From: Lineus longissimus
Taxonomy: Eukaryota > Nemertea > Pilidiophora > Heteronemertea > Lineidae
DNA length: 64,000 nt
Direction of reading: 5' to 3'
Assembly: GCF_910592395.1 (NCBI RefSeq)
Contig: NC_088321.1
Location: forward strand, 2,974,001 to 3,038,000
Shown here piece after piece: positions 33,031 to 45,700 of the stretch. Each line of letters begins with the position of its first letter. Position 1 is the first letter of the stretch. Both the position numbers and the translations under genes were made by a program. The notes under the pieces are model-generated. The model was not told the DNA's origin and did not search any database. It saw nothing but the letters and a program-made list of their open reading frames with translations.

Positions 33031-33966
33031 TTGGTACGAGAAGCGATGCCGTCAACGAAGCAGATGGCGAAAAGCTTGAAAAATGCAAAAGTTACCGCCG
33101 CTGGTCCCAGACTGCCAACTACAACTGTTCCGGCTAACCTTGTTGATTATGTTGACGATGATACAACCACGACTACGGACGATGATAATGAGTCTGTCTT
33201 AAGCGTTAGCCATGCATGCGCAGAGCAAAGCGTAGCCTGTCGTCGACTTACGCAGAAGGCACGGTTGTCCGAGCTTTGCTCTTTGGGCTATTATATTTTT
33301 AGTGCAGAAGTGTATGACTATTTGGAGGATGGTCCTTTTAGGCTTGATAGCATCTTGCTCAATGTTCGCACAGGCATTTACATAGATTGCCCGCCGGGTT
33401 ACTATGCAGAAGTTATCTCCAGTCTCTACGCAGGTTTTCGAATCGCCGTAAAATCGCTCATTTTAGTCGGGGTACAACTGAAACCAGATACAGTTGTGCT
33501 TGATAAACCAATAGCCGTAGGTTTCACCTGCCTTGAACTCAGCAAATTACACACTTACAAATTTCATTATGGTTTCATACGACCAATTTATGGAAATAAC
33601 TGTCAACTGCTGGTGACCGACACTGATTCGCTAACATACGTCAGTAAAAATCACATTGTAAATGAGAACATCTGGGCCAATCGAAAATATTTTTACCTTT
33701 CCAACTACCCAAAAGCAAGCCCTATGTATTGGATCAGAGATAAAAAGTTACGGGGTACGTTTAAAAGGGAGTATCCCGACAAGCCAATTGTTGCATTTGC
33801 TGGACTTCGAACAAAAATGTATGCTTTCAAACACTTGCTAAATCAAGATGAGACAACCGTAGATAGTAGAAATGAAATAAGAAAAGCTAAAGGCATTCCG
33901 CGAAGTGTCCTAAGCAATATGCACTTTGTCGATTACAAAGCAGCTTTTTCGAACACCAAAACCTGA
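33031..33966 (+). pseudogene. dUTPase-like stretch joined to the C-terminal part of a Maverick/adintovirus-like family-B DNA polymerase
   Basis: The first ATG is at 33046. Residues about 80-140 resemble a dUTPase core ('GYYIFSAEV', 'RTGIYIDCPPGYYAEV'), without a clean catalytic motif 3. From about residue 143 the sequence is protein-primed family-B polymerase: 'DKPIAVGFTCLELSK', then motif C as TDTDS (D197 and D199). After that come 'SNYPKASPMY', 'GLRTKMYAFK' (the KxY region) and 'KAKGIPRS'. Such polymerases copy linear DNA genomes of Mavericks/Polintons and adintoviruses. The N-terminal exonuclease and polymerase motifs A and B are absent. After the TGA, more polymerase-like C-terminal sequence is visible in shifted frames to about 34118. 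It is therefore a remnant. Whether the fusion is original or the result of a deletion is unknown. Confidence 0.75.
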
Positions 33967-34432
33967 AAAAAAGATACTTTAGCATACGATTGCAAAAACT
34001 AGACCTTTATACTATAGCCGAAGGAAAACGAGGTCTGTTAAATTTTGGCACGAACGATTTATCTGCGACGATGCCATTCAAATATTAGCCTACGGAAACT
34101 ACAATTGCGACCAAAATTAAAGAATGCTCTTTGCGGTAGTACGTTGACGAGCAGAAGACGCCAAACATGATGGCAGCAACAAATACATCATTCAATGTAC
34201 TGATGGATGATATGCCCGGGCTAAGTTGATACGGACATGGAGGAAACGTGTGTCTTTTTCTACATACCGTAACAGAAGAGTTGATGGGACGAAGACAGAG
34301 ATGGCTTGAACGCGCCTGAGTTGTTATAATCGATGAACTGACGACCAGAGTTTTCACAAAGTAACAAATAGTTTGACGATGATGTAAACAACATTGGCGG
34401 TGACGATTATTTCTCTGATGTTTTATGAGATA

Positions 34433-34870
34433 GTTCCGGCAAGTTCAAATTTCCCGCCCGTATGACGTATCCGTATCGAATTTGCGTATGACGTCATCAG
34501 TTTGTGCCGTCTTCTCATTACGCACACGGCAGACGAATAGGTATTTACGTTTGGATCGCATTTCACACGGAGTCGCTGTACGTATTGGTTTTTCGGCTTA
34601 ATTGTGATATATTTAACTGTTTCAAATCAGTAATATGGTGTTACAGGTTGTGTAGATCACATTTGATGTGTTTGGATTTGTAAAATTTGTAAATTTGGTG
34701 AAGAAAAGAAGGATTTGCAAATGCTTCGAAATGACGCGGAGGCCGTGGACTGACGGCGTTTTACACGGAAAGGTGGCACTGCCGGAACTAAAAACTAAGA
34801 CGTATCTGTAACATATCCGTATTACGTTGGTACGTCATTTCAATACGGATACGTCATGCCCTAGCGGAAC
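34433..34870. mobile_element. TA-flanked MITE-like TIR element, 438 bp
   Basis: The ends 'gttccggc...' and '...gcggaac' are inverted and flanked by TA (34431-34432, 34871-34872). Inside, 'atgacgtatccgtat' near the left end is mirrored by 'atacggatacgtcat' near the right. There is no coding sequence. TA duplications suggest a Tc1/mariner-type relative. Confidence 0.65.
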
Positions 34871-37800
34871 TATATTGTTTCGTAGTGACGTACGTATCAA
34901 ATGAATGTATTTTGGCGGGTATGCGGCAGGAGTTAGGGCCGTTTTTGGTTGCGGAATCAACCGATGGTTTGAGGCAGCGTTAGTGCCGTTTTGGTTTTGG
35001 ATTTTAGGGCCGTTTTGGTGGATTTTATGGTTGATTCCTAAAACAAAAATTGCCGTTTTGGTTTGGGATCAACCATATACTACTACTACTGCCGGATAGA
35101 CTGATATTTTACTGCCTCCGCATGCACTCGTTACATGGTAACTTTATGAGCCAAGTCTCAGAACTAAGAACATGCGAATACCTTAATAATATTCGTATAG
35201 ATGGATATGTATTTGGCTTTCCCGACAATATTTGTGTAATACCTACTCTGTTTAATGTGCTGATTCGACAGCAGTTGCCATCATTTTGCTGATAAAGAGC
35301 AAACAATAACTAAATTAGTCTCATCTGCTGGATGGGATCATTAATATTATTGGTCATGTTGGTTGCGCCACACGGATCCTGGCTCACAAACTAGATCAAT
35401 AAATCATCTTTTTAAACAAATGTTCGAGTTGCGAAGAAACATGAACAGGCATGTCGACACCAAAAGTAATTGATGAAATGTAAACTTTTTTCTATGCAAT
35501 GTACAATTTTGCTACTGTTGTGAAGTACTTTTAATTTAAATGCTGCAACAGAGTAATGCTGCGCAGGACAGTTACAGCCAACAATGATGACTCAAAGTCA
35601 AAATGTCATAGCGTGCACCAGTCTCTGAAGATCTTCTGCTCACTCAAGTTCATGATGAGACGTGGCTTTCGAGACTCCTCTGATATTTTTCTTCTTTTTT
35701 AGTGTAATCTCCCAACAGTGGAACGATGGGACTCTCCACTCTAACTTTAAGGTTGATCAGATGATATATCCGGGGTGCATCTCTTAATAATCTGCTTAAA
35801 CATAGATGATCAAAATTTTATGCACGTCCCACGACGACCACGATGAAAACTGCACAATCTCTGAGGACATACAACTGGTCCTCATAGTTACCTTCGCTTG
35901 TTTCGCTTTTCAGAACATTCTGGTCGGGACTCTAGTCTTCGAGTATTCCAATCTGGTTGTGACTTTTGTCGACAGTGCATTCTAATGCATGCTGTGACAT
36001 AGGACCTCGAGTCATCATTGTTGGTTGTGACTGTCCTGAAGTGAAGCATACATTCCGTTCTCTTGTGAAGTGATCCCAAGTAATCTGTTCAAAAATCATA
36101 AACATAACCACGATAATCAAACACAAGTACTAATCTAGCATTGAAGATTGCAAGAAAGCAAACATGACAATAAGACGTCAATTAGTTTTTCACCTCGATC
36201 AATTTAATCTATTTCAGTTGATGTTTCATGATTCTACAGAATAACAAGACGAGCATAATTTGATCCGACTGACAGTCAGCGAATAAATTCGTAGATTTTT
36301 AGTGAATGCTTTATCTGCGGAAACGTTCTACTTCACTGCATCCGTACATAGTTGCATTTCCAACGTTTGCCCTGGAAATGGAAGAGTTAATATATATCAA
36401 TGGGCAGGTCAATATCCGGCCTGAGGATATGGGGTCATGATATGGTAAGTCCAAAACCGGCTTTTTACACTGCCAAGTCCCATTATCTGCCCCGACGACT
36501 GGTAATTAATCCTCCTGGTAACAAACTGACGGCTTCCACCTACCGTGCGCACGTTCTTGTGTTTAAGAGGAGGACACATTTACTTTCCGGCCTCATTACA
36601 AATGTCTCACAATGGGGTAAAAGGGTCTCTATCCGGCATGTTCGGCAAACAATGACAAAGCCACCGCGCACTGGCGGGTGTATATAACTGCGTTTGCAGC
36701 TATTTTAGAGCTATTTTCGTCACAGAAATATCAAAGGTGTAATAAAAAAAAAAGTGCTTGTGACACAAGAAGACATATTCATTATTCTTCGCGCCATTGA
36801 AAACGACCATTCAGGACCCGGATGTGCAGGATTTCGCAGTGGCTTTATTTACAGCGTTGCCAGCTCGGAACAGCAGAGCGGGAGACGCGTGGAGTACTGC
36901 AAAAATTCGACCTAGTGCGTGATTTCTTTTCAAAAGCTTGATTTCGAGTAAAATGCGGATTGAGGCCACTGTCACTGTCGATGTGCATGTGTGATAGCCC
37001 AATCGACACGAGGTGGCCAAAATACAACAAAATGTGGCAGTTTTGACCGGCAATTGTCTGTTATCAACCTAGTTCTGATACAAGACAGAAGAAAAATAGT
37101 CCTTGAATCTGATGATGTATAAAATCCAAAAGCGGCTATATAATTAAGAGGCTAAAAGGCCAACCTAATGAGTCGCTTATGCCTGGATTGGTTGTACTTA
37201 CCTAAAATTCCTTCACACTATAATCCTCGTCATTTTTTTCCTCAAAATTCGAAAAGTCCCATCGTGTACGACATTTCAACTCAGATTACAGCGAACCTCG
37301 TGCGCGTGATCAGTTTGAGAGAATCTCTCAGCGGTACAGAAATTGATTCTGCATGTTAAAGTGATGAACTCAACTTTTTCCCAATGGTAAAATTGGGTTT
37401 GCGCAGGGTGTAACTGGCATTTTTCATGCTCGGTTCATTTAATTTTCAATAGGATGACCATTGCTATCTGCAATGTTCTGTACATGTTATAGGTCTATCT
37501 ATTCAACACGTCCATTGCCACTTGTTTTCATTACTGGGTGTTAATTGCAACTACTTTTTACCACAATGTAAACCGACCGACCGTATTCGAAAACTAGTGA
37601 TGTCTCCATCAGGGCGATTCACAGCCTCTTGCTTACCAATTTAACCTGAAAGAAAGAATACAGGGGATGTAACGTTTGTAGCCATGTAAATGGAAGGAAT
37701 GCATTTATCAACAACTTTTCAAGGTGCGATGTTTTTCTCGTATTTATGATACACTTCCATATCATGCTTGTATACCAAATCAAGTGTCAGAAGATACTTC

Positions 37801-40085
37801 TTACGGATTATTGTTGATTACTGCATTTATATGAAGAATTAATTTTTTTCAATCAAATAACAATTCATATTTGCAATGTTTTACTGAAAGTGAGTATATC
37901 AATATCCATATTTCATCAGTTGTTCTCATCACATCGATGATGGTGGTGGCTGGTGGTTACCGCCTGCCCTGACAATCGACCGACTGTTATCTAAAGGTAA
38001 TGTCGAGGCCTCCATATTGGTGATTCATGGCGATTGCTTACGTGTTTGTCCTGAAATAGTAAATACAAGAGATTTTAAGGTTTTGGGATAACGAAATGAA
38101 AGGAAAACAATTCATTAGACCCTGGTGTATCAATTTACTTATCATAAGACGAGTGTGTAAAAAATACAAGACTTTAATAAATTGTAAGAACCCACTCCGA
38201 TCGGTATACAGAGTGATAGCGGAAGTATCCGGTTGCGTTTTTTCTGGACCACCCTGTATAAACTAAAGCCAGGTAGGAAGCTAAGACCCCACCTATGCTG
38301 GTAAAAAAGCTAATCTTATCTATCGTGCGACGGGCAATTTATTTAGAAGTTGTTTTTTTGCGCTATTTTAATCACAATCAGAGTTTACAATTTAGTCAAC
38401 TCGGGTGCTGCCAATACACCTTCCACATTACAATTATAGCACTTCCCATCATCAAATAGAACATAAACCGAAATATTCAGAATCTGACTGAACTATCACG
38501 CTATTCCGTTTTTGATCTCGACTAGACCCCATTGACCCCACCCCACGCAATAATAAGCCGCCCAATCCTTTAATAATGCGTACAACGTTTGCAGATTTAG
38601 GCGAACTCAGTGATTGCCTTATGATATTGCTTGTACTTTGTAGTGAGTCACTCTGTTCATCCATATGGTAACAGACCTTCATGAATAAGTTTTCTGCTAT
38701 GACATTTCGGATTATGTCAGGGGATTCTTATGCTTGTGATTTGTTGTTTAAGTGTCCACAACGTCCCATATTTCGAAACAATTACCGGAAAAAAACATGA
38801 TGACAAAAAAAATATGATGACAACCTATAAAGATGTGTCGGCGGAGGCACTGTGGTCCATTTATGCAGACCATGGCTTTAATTGTTTTTCTCCAATACCT
38901 AGCAAAATGTACATCACGTTGGTCAAGGCCGAAACTCTCTTTCTCAACACATTGTATTGCAACACATACGCAACCACCAGGAAGCTGGTTGCATGCGAGG
39001 TAGACTTTGCTAGACATTTTATTTTGGCGCCAACAATATGCCTAAGACAACTCTGATTGTCCGCATATAAAAAATGTGCATGAAAAGTTAGAAGAGTTAT
39101 GGCTTAAAATGCTATTGATATAATGAAGAATGTTTTCATTTCATTTATCAAAAACAAAGAGTTGTCTCTGATTTATGTCATTCTTGGCATATGCATATTG
39201 GCTGACCATTTTGTCATTTCGATCCAGGGATAAGTTTTATTTTGGTTCCATATGATGAATGGGGGCATTTTACAAACTTTAATGAAGTAATCAAGGTAGA
39301 AAAAAGGGATTGTTTCTGGTGAATAATTATGTTTTGTTAATTAAAACTAAAATTTCAAAGAATTACTGAACAAAAGCTCATTTTTTACAGTAATTGACTC
39401 CAGAGACATATACAAGAAGTCATATGTCAAGTTGTGGCATATTGGCATCAATCGCTTTTTCGCATTGATTACCTTTCAAAGTGACTCAAGATCAGTAATG
39501 CCAATGTGACATTCAAGTGGTTGCTCCCCATATTTCATTGTTTCCAAACAATACATGACTTTTCAAGAGGGAACATAAAGATCAATCAGCGCTCCGAGAC
39601 AATCAGGGGAAAGATTTAGAAACGGAAAGACTCAAACCATTTCACCGATGCCTACTGGTTCTAATTTAGGGGGGCGGGAAGTTGAGAAGCACTGAGAATA
39701 GGTTGCATCTCTTGCTTTAAGACACTGAGGCGAAGTATCCAAGTTATTCTTTTAAAGGAATCGGCGGCTTTTTACTGCAGTATGTGTGTTCTTCTTCTGG
39801 TTAATCAGTACACTATATTTCTGAACGTGTTTGATGATTTTCCAATTTTTTTTCAACTTTTAGATCGTAGAAGAACGTGTTATTCGTCATTTTTAGTACG
39901 CACAAGTCCTGGTACAAAATACCTTTCCCGCCACGTGAGTGCGCGCCGAGATCTGAGTTCACGTCACCCCGCTATATGATGCAACGTCATTCCATTATCG
40001 TCGCAGTAGCGCGGCAATCCAGAAGTATTAAGGTAGCAGGAAGGGTTGGGCGTTTGTGGTTTCTGAGTCTGAGGGGGTTGGTGTC
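34871..40085. other. Long non-coding stretch
   Basis: 34905-35100 has repeated 'gccgttttggt' words with 'aatcaacc' and 'ggttgatt' inverted. 39859-39975 is a dispersed repeat related to 25585-25680. The 108-codon frame at 38730-39056 has no recognisable domain. Nothing else is supported. Confidence 0.45.
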
Positions 40086-40147
40086 TGTTGACTGTGCTTT
40101 AAGAGAGACTAGGCATGGCGCCAGTCTCTCTTAAAGCACAGTCAACA
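40086..40147. repeat. Perfect 25-bp inverted repeat hairpin
   Basis: Arm 40086-40110, 'tgttgactgtgctttaagag' plus five bases, loop 'aggcatggcgcc', and an exactly complementary arm at 40123-40147. The loop, right arm and following bases (about 59 bp, 40110-40168) recur at 40464-40522 and again in the second tandem copy at 48120-48178. Confidence 0.95.
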
Positions 40148-40387
40148 GGCATTTGGTCTCAGTATTTGGGTTTTGATTGCCATGACTGTACCCCTGTAAA
40201 AGTCAGAGGAGGAGAAGTTTGGAATGATGAAAGCATTGAAGAAGAAGAAATGTTATTATTGAGGAAAGCAAAATTTATTATGAGACTAGAAGGCAGTGTC
40301 CTGACTTGATTATTTTGAAAATGGCGGTCTGAACACATTAAAAGGTGGAACATGGCATTTTATCGACTTTGAAGTGTTCCGCAGTTA

Positions 40388-41672
40388 AAGGGAGACTATA
40401 GGCAGCAGCTAGGTAGGCAAGATAAAGTCATACAAATTTGCCAATAGGGGTCAGTCATATCTCTAGGCATGGCGCCAGTCTCTCTTAAAGCACAGTCAAC
40501 AGGCATTTGGTCTTAGTATTTGGGTAAGTACAGAATCAAGGCAGCTCAGAGAGCAATGATTGAACGATGCTGTGGACAAGTCCAACAATACTGCATCAGT
40601 CACGACCAACTTCTCATCAGAAAGCGTCACCACCAGCATATTCAATGTTCAGTTCCAACCTGTACCAGTCCAATGCACGCCTGTCATGGTCAGCAGTGGT
40701 CAGCTTAGCGCGATATGGAACATTCTTCCGAAACTCAAGCGAGGGAAGTCTGCTCATTAGCCTATCTCGCGCACTGCTCCTTCTTGTCAAACATCGTAGT
40801 GAAATCGTGGTACAGTGGGGCGTCCTCGAGGATTGCAGCTGGTCGGACAGATGTGAGGTGGAATGTGGGCGGCTGCACTTCTTCGTTGATGCGCGATGGC
40901 AGATAGCACAGTTGTTGCGTTGCATGACAGCTGAAAGTGAATGTGATATCATAGAACTGAGGCGTATGCAATGAGACTATAGGTGAAGTAGAAGCAAGGA
41001 GTGAAATGGGCCATCTTCCAGTGACTATAATATACAGAGTAAGGGCACTGGGTGTTGTTAGATTCAGCATTGAATGTATTCCTCGTACAAGCGTGAATAG
41101 TGTGGACATACAGTGAGAGGTGAGAGACCCCTATTGACTACTTCTTGTAACTTTATCTTGGATATTATATTAGTATTGAACTTCTAGCCATGGAATATGA
41201 AGAAATTGAAGTTGTAGGCATGGAATATGAAAAATTATTCAACGGTGAAAGACATTATTCCATGAGGCTTTGCCGTGATCGCAAAGGACGCGACGCGATT
41301 GGTTCACATGCTAATGAGGTATGATAATGATAATTACCTCTATAATGCTACTTGGATAGCGACTGTGTCGTTGATTGCAACAGTGGTCAGGTATATGTCA
41401 ATTTGTGCCTGCAATGTCAATGAAGTATGATGAGGTGATCACGATAGTGCAATTATTAAATATTGGCAAGAGATCATACTACAACATAGGTCTTGTTTTT
41501 GACAGATGACTGTGCGACAATCCCATTGGGTCTTGTGAGAGTCAGCGCTGCATGTATTCCTTGTACAAGCTTGAATAGTTGTGACGGACTTTGAGGGGTG
41601 AGAGACCCCTATCGGCTACTTCGTCTAACTTTATCTTGCCTACCTAGCTGCTAGCAATAGTGCCCATTTATC
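40388..41672. mobile_element. TIR element inside the duplicated unit, about 1.28 kb
   Basis: The left end ('gcagctaggtaggcaagata' near 40404, then 'ccaataggggtc') is inverted at the right ('gagacccctatcggctac...tatcttgcctacctagctgc', 41610-41653). A third, partial inverted end lies near 41117-41162, suggesting a nested or internally rearranged element. No transposase is recognised. The copy in unit 2 is at 48044-49328. Confidence 0.6.
40675..40808. repeat. Internal 134-bp direct repeat, first copy
   Basis: Matches 42643-42776 with equal length and about 10 differences, from 'gcacgcctgtcat' to 'gtagtgaaatcgt'. Read on the minus strand, both give an open stretch containing 'MSRLPSLEF'. The same pair recurs in the second tandem unit at +7656. 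Confidence 0.9.
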
Positions 41673-42642
41673 AAGAGTGAAACCCACTGTGCGGGGCTTA
41701 GAAATTACCTTTATAATCCTAGTTGGATAACCACTGTGTAGATGATTTGAAGAGTGCTCTGTGGATGTGTGCCTGTAATGTCAATGAAAGTATCATGAGG
41801 TGATGACGATAGTGGAATGACGAAATATTGGAAAGAGATCTATTCCTAGAAGAACATATGTCCTGTTTTGACTAGGTGGTGCATTTTTTAAAATCAGCAG
41901 TGAGCACTGCGTGTAACATGGTGGAGGCAGCGGAGATAATAACTGTGTCGAAAGTATTGTTATAGGGCCTTCCCTAGGCCCATGGGGTTAAATTTACAAT
42001 CCACGATTGAAAAGACGTAGTTTGATCGCATTCAACTATAAATCCATTGAACAGTTGTGTTCCTTTAGTCAACCGATGACCTTTTGTTGGGCCATGATCG
42101 GGGATTGTAAACTGTAAATGTATTATGGACTGGGAGACGGGGGAAACACAAGTGAAATAGACCAAAACAAGTGATTTTGGGGCTTTGGTTTAGACGCATG
42201 CCCCACATGCACCATGCGGGATTATACGGTTCATGTGAACTTGTTGACATCTACATGATCTAGTGCTGTTATTGGTCATGTCATGGTACATGGTAGGCCT
42301 AATCATCATGGCTATATGTTTCAGGAAAAGCTCGGAGTAAAATGAACTGCCGATGAATAATGATGTTGTTCATGTTTACCATGTTTACTAGTACATAGCC
42401 ATAGGGTATGCACTGGCCAGTGCACTTTCTGCACGTTGTCATGGTCATGTACGTGATACCTTGCATATTTTGTTTTTTGAATGCACATGCTTTTTGGGCA
42501 AAATCACTTGTACCAACACTAATGAATAATGTCTTCTTATCCCTATGACTCCATACACAGTGAGGGCATTGTCCCATTCCCATCAAATGGTAACTTATTG
42601 TACCGTATTAGGGTGGAAGTTGGGGAGCAAATACCTACCGTT

Positions 42643-42776
42643 GCACGCCTGTCATAATCAGCAGTGATGAGCTTAGCGGGATATGGAACATTCTTCAGAA
42701 ACTCAAGCGAGGGAAGTCTGCTCATTAGCATATCTCGCGCACTGCTCCTTCTTGTCAAACATCGTAGTGAAATCGT
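42643..42776. repeat. Internal 134-bp direct repeat, second copy
   Basis: Second copy of the 40675-40808 repeat, lying outside the TIR element. On the minus strand its open stretch is followed by 'acggtaggt', which resembles a splice donor. Function unknown. Confidence 0.9.
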
Positions 42777-45700
42777 AATGGAAAACGTCTGGCTTTGCGC
42801 CAGACGTTGAGACTAATAAGTGAAGAACTAATAGGTAAAGAACTTCTACTTGCGCGAGACTGCTCAGATAAAATTATCATTGCAGAGACTACGGTGACGT
42901 ACACATATATGTTTTACAATCAAAAATGCCCTCAAAAGACGACATGGAATGATTATTTTATTGATATTTCCTACTATATACCTTCAAATTATCACTTTAT
43001 ACAAATAGATCGGCGTTAGGTCGCATGCTTTTCTTTCCTGGTGACACTATAAAGCAAAATAGTTGCAACCCCGTAAATGCGCTATAAGTCCAATAATAAG
43101 TGACGGTGACCCGTTATAAATGTTTCGCCAGCTTCGCTTTTTTGCCGCTACGCGGCGCGTTGGGCCCTTGCGTCAAGCGCCATCAGCCTAGGGTAGATCA
43201 ATGTATAGTGCATTGTTCCACAAAAAGATCGACATATGGAGAGCTAACTCAGAGTCAACATCGGAAACGTATGATAATTCAGTCAGATTTTTTTTGAATT
43301 TTTCCTTTTTGTGCACTCTGTTAATGGAAACTACCTGTGTTTTAATGTAGGATGTAACTGGGCAGCCGACAGCTTGGTTATATTGGCCTTAATAAAACCA
43401 TTGGTCCTTCAAAGAGTCAAAACCTAGACCTGCTGATAATGACTAGGTTCTGACCATTATGCCAGTAATTTTTCTCAGCACTGTCTTGGTACAAAAATAC
43501 CCAGATTTATGTCGATGACTTCAAAAGGGCATGTCCCATTTACAATAAAATTATATTTGTCGGCAAAAGAGGCGCTTCCTCCACATCGTTCTTGCGGCGA
43601 TACGTCGTGTAGCATATCCTCTATACTTTTGGGTAAATATTCCTGTTTTTAACCATGGCCTGCCTACACACGACAAATCAGCAATAGTCAATGCTCACCA
43701 ATGAGCCTTAAGTTTTCTTCACCAAGGTCACATGTATTAACCTTGTGGGTTCTCGGCTCTTTTTACCTGGTTAGGTCGTGGTGTTTTAACCAGAGATATA
43801 GTTTTGTACCTGCTGGGGGCTTTACTTTAACCTGAGCTCTAAGTATTTAACTGTTAAGATCTTATTTTTTAGGTATCATAAGGTCCCTAAATCTTCACAC
43901 ACCTTGTTTAGAACACCCGTCGACACAATATTATGTCATACATCGTGTACCAGAAGATCCGGTGATCATATTCCTATCCCATGACAATTGTTCCCACAAT
44001 TTGATGCTCAATATCATATGACTTGTGTGATATCAAATATTGCGCTGTTGGCAGCCAGTTAATTTGACGCCAGTAACATGGCGGCACGTCTTGCAAAATC
44101 GTCGTCACCGACGGGAAAATTGGCCGTGTTTGGAGAAAGAAGATGGAGAAGTCAAGCAATATTTCAAGGATGATGCGAACACGTGTGGTAAATCATTTGA
44201 GGTCTTGGTTCGAGGTTGGGACAGCCACATCGCAAGTTAGAATGCCCGAAACTGCTTGTCACGATCCATATTTTTTTTAATTGAATAAATCGCTGCTGAA
44301 TACTATCAAAGATATCCGACCAATCAACCACTTCAGCTAATCTGTTCTCTCGATCCCGCTCATTCACCATTAGCAGATCACCTGACAATAGACTTTGCCT
44401 ACTTCACAAAATGAGTGTCTTTATAAAAAGGACTTCATGACTTGATTTTATTTATTGGTTATGGCCACGCGTATCCTCTCTCCTGAGATCCGGCTTTTTT
44501 ACTCCTATGCTATAAACAAAACCCTGAGAAAAAGAGAGGGGTGGTTGTTCCGCTTACTTTACACACCTTGTGTAGTTTCTGTCCAGATTTGCCGGCGATA
44601 TATTACAAATTAAACAGGTCTTAATAAAATCTAACATGCCTGGTGTTTTGATATTTTAAGCTACAACGATTTTATGCTGCTAGACATTCTGTTGTAGTGT
44701 TTTTGTGTCTATATTACGAAATAAAATAAACTTGCAGCGGGCAACGCGCGATTCAGCAAAGAGACTTCGAAAATTTAAGCTTAATAGCGGATTTCGCACG
44801 ACTAGCGATTCAGCCTACTATTTACTATTTCCCAGGAGGTAAAAATGTACCCTTCTTATTTTCTGTTCAAAAGTGGGGCCGAGATCAGTAAGGTCTATGA
44901 AATGATGAACATGTCGACAATATGGCCCAAAATTGGCTAACACTCAAACTCACGTATGATGTGATGATGAATCAATAGCTTTGATAATGATTTTGCCGCG
45001 GGATTGTGTTGCTCGTGCGAATTTGCTTTTAATAAAGAGCGACGCTTTGATTGGGCACTTTTTTTCTACCGCTACAATCCGTCTGAAGGGTATGGATTTC
45101 ACCAGGCGTTTGAAATATCGAGGGGCGGGGTATATTGAAAACAACTGGTGCTTGGATGCGTATCATCCTGTGAGGCACCTTCAATCGTCCTAACTTGATC
45201 TGGAGGTTCTGTTATGATTTCAACAGGTCAGACAGTCTTTTTTGATGGATGAGCATCCTAAAATTCCAAAATTTCCACGCAAAGATGGTTCTGTCAAGGA
45301 TGATGTATAATCATATACCAAAGACGGGACACGGGCACTTAAGGCTTAGGCATAAATGCTGTTGGCCTTCTGTGAAAATCCTGATCTCGGCTTGTCCCTG
45401 GAAGGACTGTCCCATACCCTGTTATTTTGGTGATAGATAAAGGGTTTAGTTCAATAGAGACTACAGACCTTCAAAACCACATAGATTGAGCGTGCATGAT
45501 ACAATTCCCTTTTATTTGTGATACCTCAGGACGGTTGGAGGTCATTCATGCTTTGCTCAGCCGCTTTGCCGGCCATCTGGTAATAAAGACTTAGTACAAG
45601 TGATAAGTGAGGAAGTGAGCGAATACGCAAAGCTCCCGAACTCATCAAGCCAATGAGTTGACGGGAGGTCGTGGTTGCCATCCATCGTGAAAGTAGTTAC

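Noticed and set aside
38730-39056. 108-codon frame as a possible gene
   Set aside because: No domain, no splice context and a competing frame on the opposite strand, so it is consistent with chance.
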